A DNA stretch of 7,438 nucleotides from Chryseobacterium sp. (GTDB lineage Bacteria > Bacteroidota > Bacteroidia > Flavobacteriales > Weeksellaceae), in contig QFQW01000119.1 of assembly GCA_003248755.1 (NCBI GenBank), forward strand, positions 1 to 7,438, read 5' to 3'. Positions 1-6,014 of this stretch are shown here, one piece after another. The translations under genes and the position numbers were made by a program. The notes beneath the pieces were generated by a model. The model made no database searches. It saw only the letters and a program-made list of their open reading frames with translations, and was not told where the DNA came from. Positions within the stretch are counted from its first letter, which is position 1; each line of letters begins with the position of its first letter.

Positions 1-25
1 ATTAAGGTTTATTGAAATTAGTTTA

Positions 26-33
26 TACATTTG
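26..33 (+). promoter_or_regulatory. Bacteroidota-type -7 promoter element of the ilv operon
   Basis: The octamer TACATTTG matches the Bacteroidota housekeeping consensus TAnnTTTG exactly. A transcription start a few bases downstream, around 38-42, would leave only 10-15 untranslated bases before the leader peptide ATG at 53. The -33 element (consensus TTG) is poor: the best-placed candidate is TTA at 2-4, 21 bases upstream, and a real TTG at 12-14 is too close. The position directly ahead of an attenuator supports the call. The start site is inferred. Confidence 0.6.
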
Positions 34-52
34 TACCGTTCAAAACAAGAAA

Positions 53-109
53 ATGAATAACTCAATAATTATTATTGTCATTTCTGTCATTATCGGATTC
101 CGGTGGTGA
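53..109 (+). CDS. Ile/Val-rich attenuator leader peptide
   Basis: This is an 18-codon open frame, ATG to TGA, reading MNNSIIIIVISVIIGFRW. Seven Ile codons (65-76, 80-82, 89-94) and two Val codons (77-79, 86-88) make up half of it, with no Leu codon. It starts about 20 bases after the promoter element and ends just before mutually exclusive hairpins and an intrinsic terminator. That is the arrangement of leader peptides controlling amino-acid operons, such as ilvL of enterobacteria. By inference, ribosomes stalling at the Ile/Val codons when charged tRNA is scarce would leave the antiterminator arm from 103 free. Ribosomes reaching the stop at 107-109 would cover that arm. No clear Shine-Dalgarno site precedes it, only A-rich sequence, as is usual in Bacteroidota. 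Similarity to a specific known leader was not tested. Confidence 0.85.
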   Translation: MNNSIIIIVISVIIGFRW

Positions 110-163
110 GCGATGGCTTGTGATAATTTTTGAAATTGAAATACTACAGACCATTCTCATCAC
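103..163 (+). promoter_or_regulatory. Antiterminator hairpin of the ilv attenuator
   Basis: Bases 103-125 can pair with 142-163. The outer run is 103-110 with 156-163. After a bulged C111, 112-116 pairs with 151-155. After a C117/A150 mismatch, 118-122 pairs with 145-149. After an A123/C144 mismatch, 124-125 pairs with 142-143. This gives 20 base pairs including four G-U, closing a 16-base loop. Its 5' arm begins in the last sense codons of the leader peptide and spans the stop codon. Its 3' arm uses bases 150-163, which hold the 5' arm and loop of the terminator, so the two structures exclude each other. A weak 6-pair alternative, 90-95 with 111-116 including two G-U, could act as an anti-antiterminator. 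Pairing was worked out by hand, without energies. Confidence 0.8.
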
Positions 164-178
164 GAGAATGGTTTTTTT
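150..178 (+). terminator. Intrinsic terminator of the ilv leader (attenuator)
   Basis: A perfect 9-bp stem, ACCATTCTC at 150-158 with GAGAATGGT at 164-172, closes a five-base loop ATCAC. It runs directly into seven consecutive T residues at 172-178. It lies between the leader peptide stop and the ilvE start at 221, so termination here would silence the whole operon. Its 5' arm is shared with the antiterminator hairpin. Confidence 0.9.
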
Positions 179-220
179 ATTTAAAAACAAAACATTTATA
201 AATATAAAAACCGATACAAA

Positions 221-1123
221 ATGTATTACAATGACAACAGTGTTCTCTTCTTTGATGGGGAATATGTGAAAGCAAAAGAAGCCAAGACCGACTTGTACGG
301 TCAATCGTTACACTACGGATATGCTGTTTTCGAGGGAATCAAATCTTACAAAACAGCTAACGGGACTAAAATTTTTAAGGCAGAGGAACATTACGACAGA
401 CTTAGAAAATCTGCCGAAACGATGATGATGCCTTTTGATTATTCTACCGAAGAAATGGTAGAAGCAACTTACAAATTATTGGAAATTAATAATCTGAGTA
501 ATGCATATATCCGTCCGATTGTCATTTGTTCTCCGAATATGTCTTTGTCAAAAGGTCAAAAAAGTTATCTCGTAATCGAAGTTTGGAATTGGGATAACGG
601 TTATCTCGCCAACAAAATGAGAATTATGACTTCTTCTTTTGAACGCCCTAACCCAAAAGCTTTCAAAGTTGAAGCAAAAGTGAGCGGTCATTATGTGAAC
701 TCGATTTTAGCTTGCCAGGAAGCTAAGGATAAAGGTTTTGATGAAGCGTTGGTCCTTGATGCTGACGGAAATGTAGCTGAAAGTTCAGGAGCCAATATCT
801 TCTTTGAAAAAGACGGAAAACTTTTCACACCTGCAAAAGGAAGTATTCTTCCGGGAATTACAAGAGCGACAGTTTTTGAAATCTGTGATAATCTGGGAAT
901 CCCTTACGAAGAAAAATTCTTCAAACCGGAAGAAATGCAAGGTGCAGACGTAGGATTTTTCTGTGGAACAGCGGCCGAAATTGTAGCATTAGATTCTTTG
1001 GATAATATTCCTTTCAAACTGAATTGGGAAGACAGTTTATCATCAAAAATTCAGACAGCATATCGTCATTTAGTATTAGAAGAAGATTACTCATATTTAA
1101 AATCAGACTTGCAATATGTGTAA
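221..1123 (+). CDS. ilvE: Branched-chain amino acid aminotransferase
   Basis: This 300-residue fold-type IV PLP aminotransferase catalyses the last step of Ile, Val and Leu synthesis: transfer of the amino group from glutamate to 2-keto-3-methylvalerate, 2-ketoisovalerate or 2-ketoisocaproate, in the cytoplasm. The N-terminal LHYGYAVFEGIKSY (30-43) is typical of the family. Lys153 in EAKVSGHYVNS is the expected Schiff-base lysine. Glu187 in VAESSGANIF is the residue that contacts the PLP pyridine nitrogen. SILPGITR (208-215) and GTAAEIVAL (249-257) supply phosphate and substrate contacts. The length is normal for the family. The ATG at 221 follows an A-rich untranslated stretch, and the protein begins as family members do (VLFFDGEYV near the N-terminus). 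It is the first structural gene after the attenuator, and its end overlaps ilvD by 8 bases. A D-amino-acid transaminase is a relative, but the operon context makes IlvE far more likely. Confidence 0.95.
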   Translation: MYYNDNSVLFFDGEYVKAKEAKTDLYGQSLHYGYAVFEGIKSYKTANGTKIFKAEEHYDRLRKSAETMMMPFDYSTEEMVEATYKLLEINNLSNAYIRPIVICSPNMSLSKGQKSYLVIEVWNWDNGYLANKMRIMTSSFERPNPKAFKVEAKVSGHYVNSILACQEAKDKGFDEALVLDADGNVAESSGANIFFEKDGKLFTPAKGSILPGITRATVFEICDNLGIPYEEKFFKPEEMQGADVGFFCGTAAEIVALDSLDNIPFKLNWEDSLSSKIQTAYRHLVLEEDYSYLKSDLQYV

Positions 1124-2801
1124 CGTAGAACTGAATAAATATTCCAAAACCCTTACAAAAGACCCGACACAGCCCGCAACTCAGGCGATGTTTTACGGGA
1201 TTGGCTTTCAAAAAGAGGATTTCGACAAAGCACAGATTGGAATTGCAAGTATGGGTTATGACGGAAATACCTGTAATATGCACCTCAATGGTCTTGCGGA
1301 GATTGTAAAAAAAGGTATTAAAGAACAAAATCTTGTTGGATTAATGTTCCACACCATCGGAATCAGCGACGGAATGACCAACGGAACAGACGGAATGCGT
1401 TATTCCCTTGTAAGTCGCGACATCATTGCAGATTCCATCGAAGCGGTTTGCGCAGGACAATATTATGATGGATTGATTACCGTTCCGGGTTGCGACAAAA
1501 ATATGCCGGGTTCTCTTATAGCAATGGCGCGCCTTGACCGACCTTCGATAATGGTTTATGGCGGAAGTATTGCGCCGGGACATTACAAAGGCGAAGATTT
1601 GAACATCGTTTCAGCTTTCGAAGCGTTGGGAAATAAAATCGCAGGTAAAATTTCCGAAGAAGATTTTCAGGGTGTGATTCAGAATTCCTGTCCAAGTGCA
1701 GGAGCTTGTGGCGGAATGTACACAGCCAATACAATGGCTTCGGCTATTGAAGCTTTGGGAATGAGCTTGCCTTATTCCTCGTCTTACCCGGCTCTCAGTC
1801 GTGAAAAAAAAGAAGAATGTCAGTTTGCCGGGCATTACATTAAAATTCTTTTAGAAAAAGACATTAAACCATCGGACATTATGACGCCAAAAGCTTTCGA
1901 AAATGCATTGAGGCTGATTATGATTCTGGGTGGAAGTACCAATGCGGTTCTCCATTTTATAGCCATTGCAAAATCGATCGGATACGATTTGACTTTAGAT
2001 GATTTTCAGAGAATCAGCGACGAAACACCATTTTTAGCCGACCTTAAGCCAAGTGGTAAATATCTGATGGAAGACCTTCACAAAGTAGGCGGAGTTCCAG
2101 CCGTGATGAAATATCTATTGGATTTAGGCTTGCTTCACGGTGATTGTTTGACGGTTACGGGAAGAACCATTGCGGAAAATCTGGAACACGTCACTTCAAT
2201 TATCGACAGACAGCAAAACATCATTCACGATATTAAAAATCCCATCAAAGAAACCGGACACATCAGAATTATGTACGGAAATCTTGCCGAGAAAGGCTCT
2301 GTTGCGAAAATTACCGGAAAAGAAGGCGCTTATTTCAAAGGAACGGCGATTGTTTTTGATGGCGAAAAAGAATTCATCAAAGGTATCGAAGATAAAAAAA
2401 TTCAGGAAGGAAATGTAGTTGTAATCAAAAATGAAGGCCCAAAAGGCGCACCCGGAATGCCGGAAATGCTGAAACCGACTTCCGCTTTGATGGGTTCAGG
2501 CTTAGGTAAAAATGTCGCCCTAATTACCGACGGAAGATTTTCAGGAGGAACGCACGGTTTTGTTGTTGGTCACATCACGCCGGAAGCCTTTGCCGGAGGA
2601 TTGATTGGCTTAATTAAAGATGGAGATGTGATTGAATTGGATGCTGAAAAAAATACCATCAACGCATTGTTGTCGGATGAAGAAATTGCCAAAAGAAAAG
2701 CTGAGTTCCAACAACCTGAATACAAAGTGAAGAGCGGGGTATTATACAAATACGCCAAATCTGTAGCAGATGCCTCACAAGGCTGTGTCACCGATTTATA
2801 A
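1116..2801 (+). CDS. ilvD: Dihydroxy-acid dehydratase
   Basis: This 561-residue iron-sulfur enzyme dehydrates 2,3-dihydroxy-isovalerate and 2,3-dihydroxy-3-methylvalerate to the 2-keto acids used by IlvE. The three cluster cysteines are visible: Cys53 in NTCNMHLN, Cys126 in GCDKNMPGS and Cys198 in SCPSAGACGG. Lys128 in the second motif corresponds to the carbamylated, Mg-binding lysine of the family. TDGRFSGGTHG (471-481) contains Ser476, the proposed catalytic base. Three cysteines in this arrangement are known from [2Fe-2S] dehydratases, but cluster type cannot be settled from sequence alone. Length is normal and there is no frameshift. The start ATG lies inside the ilvE terminal codons (shared ATGTGTAA), which suggests translational coupling. 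The mature family start (VELNKYSKTLTKDPT) follows it directly, so no other start fits better. Edd, the related sugar-acid dehydratase, is unlikely given the operon. Confidence 0.96.
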   Translation: MCNVELNKYSKTLTKDPTQPATQAMFYGIGFQKEDFDKAQIGIASMGYDGNTCNMHLNGLAEIVKKGIKEQNLVGLMFHTIGISDGMTNGTDGMRYSLVSRDIIADSIEAVCAGQYYDGLITVPGCDKNMPGSLIAMARLDRPSIMVYGGSIAPGHYKGEDLNIVSAFEALGNKIAGKISEEDFQGVIQNSCPSAGACGGMYTANTMASAIEALGMSLPYSSSYPALSREKKEECQFAGHYIKILLEKDIKPSDIMTPKAFENALRLIMILGGSTNAVLHFIAIAKSIGYDLTLDDFQRISDETPFLADLKPSGKYLMEDLHKVGGVPAVMKYLLDLGLLHGDCLTVTGRTIAENLEHVTSIIDRQQNIIHDIKNPIKETGHIRIMYGNLAEKGSVAKITGKEGAYFKGTAIVFDGEKEFIKGIEDKKIQEGNVVVIKNEGPKGAPGMPEMLKPTSALMGSGLGKNVALITDGRFSGGTHGFVVGHITPEAFAGGLIGLIKDGDVIELDAEKNTINALLSDEEIAKRKAEFQQPEYKVKSGVLYKYAKSVADASQGCVTDL

Positions 2802-2826
2802 GATAATAATGAATAAGATATTATTT

Positions 2827-2935
2827 GGGGCAGCTATTTCCGTCTTCCACTCCCGCTTTTTTGCGAACGAAATGAAGCAATAAGTTGAACTATTTGGTCA
2901 TCGCAAAAAGAGCTCCGTTCAAACCGGGCTGCAAT
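2827..2935 (+). repeat. GC-richer imperfect palindrome after ilvD, probable dispersed element
   Basis: This is the first part of a 336-base non-coding gap and looks unlike the AT-rich spacers elsewhere. TTTTTTGCGA at 2857-2866 pairs with TCGCAAAAAG at 2901-2910 (10 pairs, one G-U). Outside it, GCAGC at 2830-2834 pairs with GCTGC at 2928-2932, and CCCG 2852-2855 could alternatively pair with CGGG 2925-2928. There is no T-tract after the stem, so it is not a standard terminator. A 24-codon frame (2809-2883) crosses it but has no recognisable product. From memory it resembles dispersed intergenic repeats of Chryseobacterium-type genomes. That cannot be confirmed from this single copy. Confidence 0.4.
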
Positions 2936-2965
2936 CGTATTGCGTTCCAAAATAATGTTTAACTA

Positions 2966-3111
2966 GAATCCGAAAGATTTAATATAAATCTAGAGGTGAA
3001 ATTTGAAAATAGGATAAAAACTCAAAACGAATCCGAAGGATTCAATATCAGTAGCCATAGGTGCAACTTATGGAATAAATGAAAACCAAATAATCAGAAC
3101 CCGGAGGGTTC
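2966..3111 (+). repeat. Three degenerate hairpin modules in tandem upstream of ilvB
   Basis: Copies begin at 2966, 3029 and 3097, a spacing of 63 then 68 bases. Each opens with a short hairpin. Copy 1 is GAATC-CGAAA-GATTT (one G-U). Copy 2 is GAATCC-GAA-GGATTC. Copy 3 is GAACCC-GGA-GGGTTC. The T-A pair of copy 2 is a C-G pair in copy 3, so the stem is kept while sequence changes. Copies 1 and 2 continue with AATAT and a second module containing AGGTG. In copy 2 this is a 7-pair hairpin (3055-3061 with 3067-3073, loop TGCAA), while in copy 1 it is decayed. Copy 3 is cut short 26 bases before the ilvB start. Function is unknown. It could be a mobile-repeat relic or an RNA structure affecting ilvB expression or mRNA stability. 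Confidence 0.65.
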
Positions 3112-3137
3112 AACTTTCTAAGGAAAAAATATTAAAA

Positions 3138-4880
3138 ATGAGTAATACCATTTCACAAGTAGAAAACACAGAATTAGAGCAACCGAAACCGGTAGAAATA
3201 TCCGGTTCCAAAGCCGTTTTAGAAGCTCTGTTGCAGGAAAATGTACATACAGTTTTCGGTTATCCCGGTGGCGCAATTATGCCGATTTATGATGCTTTGT
3301 ACGACTATTCCGAAAAACTGAAACACATTTTGGTTCGCCACGAGCAAGGCGCAATTCACGCTGCACAGGGATTTGCAAGAACTTCCGGAAAAACGGGGGT
3401 TGTATTTGCAACCAGTGGTCCGGGAGCAACCAATCTGGTGACAGGTTTAGCGGATGCAATGATAGACAGCAATCCGATTGTCTGTATTACAGGTCAGGTT
3501 TTTGCCTCACTTTTGGGAACGGATGCTTTCCAGGAAACCGATGTCATCAATATCACAACGCCGGTTACAAAATGGAATTATCAGGTAACCGATGCAACCG
3601 AAATCCCGGAAGCGATTGCCAAAGCTTTTCATATCGCAAGTACGGGTCGACCAGGTCCGGTTTTGATTGATATTACCAAAAATGCCCAGTTGCAATTATT
3701 CGAATATTCAGGGTATAAAAAATGCAGTCATATCAGAAGTTACCGCCCGGAGCCGGAAATCAGAAACGAATATATCGAAAAGGCCGCAGAATTGATTAAT
3801 CAGGCAAAAAAGCCATTTGTTCTTTTTGGACAAGGGGTGATTTTGGGAAAAGCCGAAGAAGAATTCAAAGCATTTATTGAGAAAGTTAATCTTCCTGCAG
3901 CAGCAACTGTAATGGGATTGAGTGCGCTTCCAACCAGCCACAAACTACACGTCGGAATGCTGGGAATGCACGGCAATTACGCACCCAATGTAATGACCAA
4001 CGAATGCGATGTTCTGATTGCGGTCGGAATGCGTTTCGATGATAGGGTTACAGGTCGTTTGGATAAGTATGCGAAACAAGCGAAAATCATTCATCTTGAT
4101 ATTGACCCGGCCGAAATTGATAAAAACGTAAAAACCACCGTTCCGGTTTGGGGAAATTGTAAAAAGACACTTCCGATGCTGACAGCGCTTCTCAAAGAAG
4201 ACGACCATTCACTTTGGTTGGAAAAATTCCGTGAGTTGGAAAAAGAAGAAATCAAAGAGGTCATTCAAAATGAACTGAATCCCACAACCGATGTAATGAC
4301 AATGGGAGAAGTGATTAAAGTTCTTAATGAGCTGACAAATGGCGATGCCATTATAACGACCGATGTTGGTCAACATCAGATGGTTGCCTGTCGTTATGCA
4401 AATTTCAATAATTCTAAATCCAGCGTTACATCAGGCGGATTGGGAACAATGGGATTTGGTTTGCCGGCTGCAATCGGCGCTTGGTATGGCGCACCGGAAA
4501 AAACAGTGGTTGCAATCATTGGAGATGGAGGATTCCAGATGACATTGCAGGAATTAGGAACCATTATGCAGTTCGGAGCGAAGGTCAAAATCCTGATTCT
4601 AAACAATGAATTCCTCGGAATGGTAAGACAATGGCAACAGCTGTTCCACGACAGGCGTTACTCTTTTGTAAATATCACGAGCCCGGATTTCGTAGCCGTT
4701 GCAAAAGGCTATTACATCGATGGACAAAAAATATCAGAAAGGAAAGACCTCAAAACAGCTTTGGAAACAATGATAAATCACGATGGTGCTTATCTTTTGG
4801 AAGTAATGGTTGGAAAAGAAAATAACGTTTTCCCAATGGTAGCTCAGGGTACTTCGGTATCAGAAATTCGATTAAAATAA
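3138..4880 (+). CDS. ilvB: Acetolactate synthase (acetohydroxyacid synthase), large catalytic subunit
   Basis: This 580-residue ThDP- and FAD-dependent enzyme condenses two pyruvates to 2-acetolactate (Val/Leu branch), or pyruvate with 2-ketobutyrate to 2-aceto-2-hydroxybutyrate (Ile branch). The N-terminal ThDP domain has VFGYPGGAIMPIYDAL (39-54) and the catalytic Glu69 in VRHEQGAIHAAQGFAR. The central domain (about 210-350) carries the FAD-binding region. The C-terminal domain shows GDGGFQM (462-468) through NN (489-490), the Mg-ThDP motif, and MVRQWQ (495-500). The length is full. The first 20 residues are a variable acidic extension. The frame is open upstream to 3018 but offers no ATG, GTG or TTG, so the start at 3138 stands. 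AAGGA at 3120-3124 is a weak and rather distant Shine-Dalgarno candidate. Its regulatory partner IlvN lies downstream but is separated from it by an unrelated gene. Confidence 0.96.
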   Translation: MSNTISQVENTELEQPKPVEISGSKAVLEALLQENVHTVFGYPGGAIMPIYDALYDYSEKLKHILVRHEQGAIHAAQGFARTSGKTGVVFATSGPGATNLVTGLADAMIDSNPIVCITGQVFASLLGTDAFQETDVINITTPVTKWNYQVTDATEIPEAIAKAFHIASTGRPGPVLIDITKNAQLQLFEYSGYKKCSHIRSYRPEPEIRNEYIEKAAELINQAKKPFVLFGQGVILGKAEEEFKAFIEKVNLPAAATVMGLSALPTSHKLHVGMLGMHGNYAPNVMTNECDVLIAVGMRFDDRVTGRLDKYAKQAKIIHLDIDPAEIDKNVKTTVPVWGNCKKTLPMLTALLKEDDHSLWLEKFRELEKEEIKEVIQNELNPTTDVMTMGEVIKVLNELTNGDAIITTDVGQHQMVACRYANFNNSKSSVTSGGLGTMGFGLPAAIGAWYGAPEKTVVAIIGDGGFQMTLQELGTIMQFGAKVKILILNNEFLGMVRQWQQLFHDRRYSFVNITSPDFVAVAKGYYIDGQKISERKDLKTALETMINHDGAYLLEVMVGKENNVFPMVAQGTSVSEIRLK

Positions 4881-4884
4881 TTTT

Positions 4885-4919
4885 AATTCAAAATTCAAAA
4901 GTTATAATTCAAAATTAAT
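4885..4919 (+). repeat. Left 7-base-period array beside the four-helix-bundle gene
   Basis: Five consecutive heptads read AATTCAA, AATTCAA, AAGTTAT, AATTCAA and AATTAAT, ending one base before the ATG at 4921. The reverse complement gives the AATTTTG/ACTTTTG-type heptads found on the other side of the gene, so the two arrays form an imperfect inverted pair. For example, AAGTTATAA at 4899-4907 mirrors TTATAACTT at 5299-5307. The period and orientation are seen directly. Any role in mobility is inference. Confidence 0.65.
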
Positions 4920-4920
4920 A

Positions 4921-5283
4921 ATGAGTAATAAAATATTTGATATTAAAGAGAGAACATTTCAGTTTTCAAAACAAATCATTTTTCTTATACAAGAAATAGA
5001 TTATGCACGAAAATATGATTCCATTTTTAATCAGTTACTTAGAAGTGCAACATCAGTCGGGGCAAATGTAGCAGAAGGGAAATCTGGGTCTTCTAAAAAT
5101 GATTTTCTAAAATTTCAAATTATTGCTCTGAAATCTGCAAATGAAACCAAATATTGGCTTCGGCTGATTAAGGAATCATTACCTGTTAATGAAAAAAAGT
5201 TTGATGATTTAATCAATGAAATTGATGAAATTTCAAAAGTATTAGCTACTATCATAATAAAGAACAAAGGCTCAGATTTATAA
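4921..5283 (+). CDS. Four-helix-bundle protein of the 23S rRNA intervening-sequence family
   Basis: This small 120-residue cytoplasmic protein belongs by pattern to the four-helix-bundle family first noted in 23S rRNA intervening sequences (PF05635/TIGR02436 type). Relatives include the Avd accessory protein of diversity-generating retroelements. The hallmark RSATSVGANVAEG sits at 41-53, followed by the conserved DFLKFQIIALKSANETKYWL (61-80). Predicted helices lie at about 8-28, 33-52, 60-85 and 92-115. There is no signal peptide or membrane segment. The biochemical role of the family is unknown and none is proposed here. It sits between the two acetolactate synthase subunit genes, looks more AT-rich than the ilv genes around it, and is bordered by oppositely oriented heptad arrays. 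These facts suggest insertion of a gene cassette into the operon. The frame is intact, so it may still be expressed from the ilv transcript. No reverse transcriptase or template repeat is present, so this is not a retroelement. Confidence 0.88.
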   Translation: MSNKIFDIKERTFQFSKQIIFLIQEIDYARKYDSIFNQLLRSATSVGANVAEGKSGSSKNDFLKFQIIALKSANETKYWLRLIKESLPVNEKKFDDLINEIDEISKVLATIIIKNKGSDL

Positions 5284-5317
5284 ATTTTGAATTTTTACTT
5301 ATAACTTTTTACTTAAA
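5283..5317 (+). repeat. Right 7-base-period array beside the four-helix-bundle gene
   Basis: Five heptads follow the stop codon in register: AATTTTG, AATTTTT, ACTTATA, ACTTTTT and ACTTAAA, ending five bases before the ilvN start. They are the inverted counterpart of the array at 4885-4919. They also resemble the array before ilvC at 5977-6011 (TCTTTTT, ACTTCAT, ACTTTTT, ACTTTTT, ACTTAAA). The region also supplies the ilvN leader, which has no Shine-Dalgarno motif. Confidence 0.65.
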
Positions 5318-5322
5318 CATTT

Positions 5323-5913
5323 ATGGAAAAACAAGAATTTACCATCACATTATACACCGAGAATTCTGTTGGATTAATCGGCAGAATTTCAGGGATTTTT
5401 TCACGAAGAAAAATCAATATCGAGAGTCTTAATACGTCTCCTTCCGAGGTGGAAGGCATTCACAGATTCACAATTCTCATTAATGAAACCGAAGAAGTCG
5501 TAAGAAAACTTTGCCGTCAGCTGGAAAAACAAATCGATATTCTGAAAGCTTATTTCAATACAGATGATGAGATTGTCTGGCAGGAACAGGCACTTTACAA
5601 AGTCCCCGCAAATGTGGTGACAGAAAAGGTCTATGTAGAACGATTGCTTCGTCAGTATGGTGCATCTACAGTTGTGATTCGTCAGGATTACATCGTTTTT
5701 GAAACGGCAGGACATCGGGAAGAAATCGACCGGTTAACTGAAGAGCTCAACAAATACGGACTCATCGAATTCGTGCGTGGAGCAAGAATCGCTATCATCA
5801 AAAACAGCGCAGGAATCCACGAAAAAGTCCTCGAGTTTGAAAAAAGAGAACCATCTCCCGAACTTATTGAAAACGAATATCTCGATAAAAGAGACGATGT
5901 TTTCACAATGTAA
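5323..5913 (+). CDS. ilvN: Acetolactate synthase, small regulatory subunit
   Basis: This 196-residue regulatory subunit binds the IlvB catalytic subunit, raises its activity and, in characterised homologues, gives valine feedback inhibition. An ACT domain covers about residues 4-77, with ENSVGLIGRISGIFSRR (13-29) and INIESL (31-36). Asn14, Gly17 and Asn32 line up with E. coli IlvH Asn11, Gly14 and Asn29, positions tied to valine binding, so feedback control is likely kept. The second domain (about 85-162) is the usual C-terminal part, with VEFVRGARIAII-like sequence at 148-159 (IEFVRGARIAII). A charged tail of roughly 30 residues extends beyond the length of E. coli IlvH. The ATG at 5323 directly precedes the ACT domain. 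In many bacteria the gene abuts ilvB, but here a four-helix-bundle gene intervenes, which could alter the subunit ratio. Confidence 0.95.
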   Translation: MEKQEFTITLYTENSVGLIGRISGIFSRRKINIESLNTSPSEVEGIHRFTILINETEEVVRKLCRQLEKQIDILKAYFNTDDEIVWQEQALYKVPANVVTEKVYVERLLRQYGASTVVIRQDYIVFETAGHREEIDRLTEELNKYGLIEFVRGARIAIIKNSAGIHEKVLEFEKREPSPELIENEYLDKRDDVFTM

Positions 5914-5920
5914 TTTTTCA

Positions 5921-6011
5921 AAAAATCAAAATTTAAAAATCAAAAAAATATTAATCCTAAAAAGTAGTTACGGTAATCTTTTTACTTCATACTTTTTACT
6001 TTTTACTTAAA
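5921..6011 (+). repeat. Paired heptad arrays without a gene in the ilvN-ilvC gap
   Basis: The left part reads AAAAATC, AAAATTT, AAAAATC in 7-base steps (5921-5941), followed by an A-run. The right part reads TCTTTTT, ACTTCAT, ACTTTTT, ACTTTTT, ACTTAAA (5977-6011), almost the array that precedes ilvN. Only about 30 bases lie between (near 5949-5976), with no recognisable coding remnant. The layout mirrors the arrays around the four-helix-bundle gene and could be an empty or decayed version. The left array is low in complexity, so its kinship with the other left array is less certain than that of the right arrays. Confidence 0.5.
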
Positions 6012-6014
6012 AAT

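Noticed and set aside
75..269. 64-residue plus-strand open frame starting at a TTG and crossing the leader, terminator and ilvE start
   Set aside because: It starts at a non-ATG codon inside the leader peptide, reads through the terminator hairpin and overlaps ilvE out of frame. Its residues follow the RNA structures and resemble no protein family.
62..304. 80-residue minus-strand open frame opposite the leader
   Set aside because: It is antisense to the leader peptide, the terminator and the ilvE start, and its hydrophobic look comes from AT-rich antisense codons.
2809..2883. 24-codon frame MNKILFGAAISVFHSRFFAN... after ilvD
   Set aside because: It runs through one arm of the palindromic element, has no recognisable similarity, and is as likely to be chance as a gene.
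2998..3005. GAAATTTG as an internal promoter element for ilvB
   Set aside because: It misses the first base of TAnnTTTG, lacks a TTG at suitable distance upstream, and lies inside the degenerate hairpin repeat.
2966..3111. CRISPR array
   Set aside because: There are only three degenerate units with dissimilar lengths, no constant repeat separated by unique spacers, and no cas gene.
4921..5283. Diversity-generating retroelement accessory gene (avd)
   Set aside because: The protein family is related, but no reverse transcriptase, template/variable repeat or target gene is present nearby.
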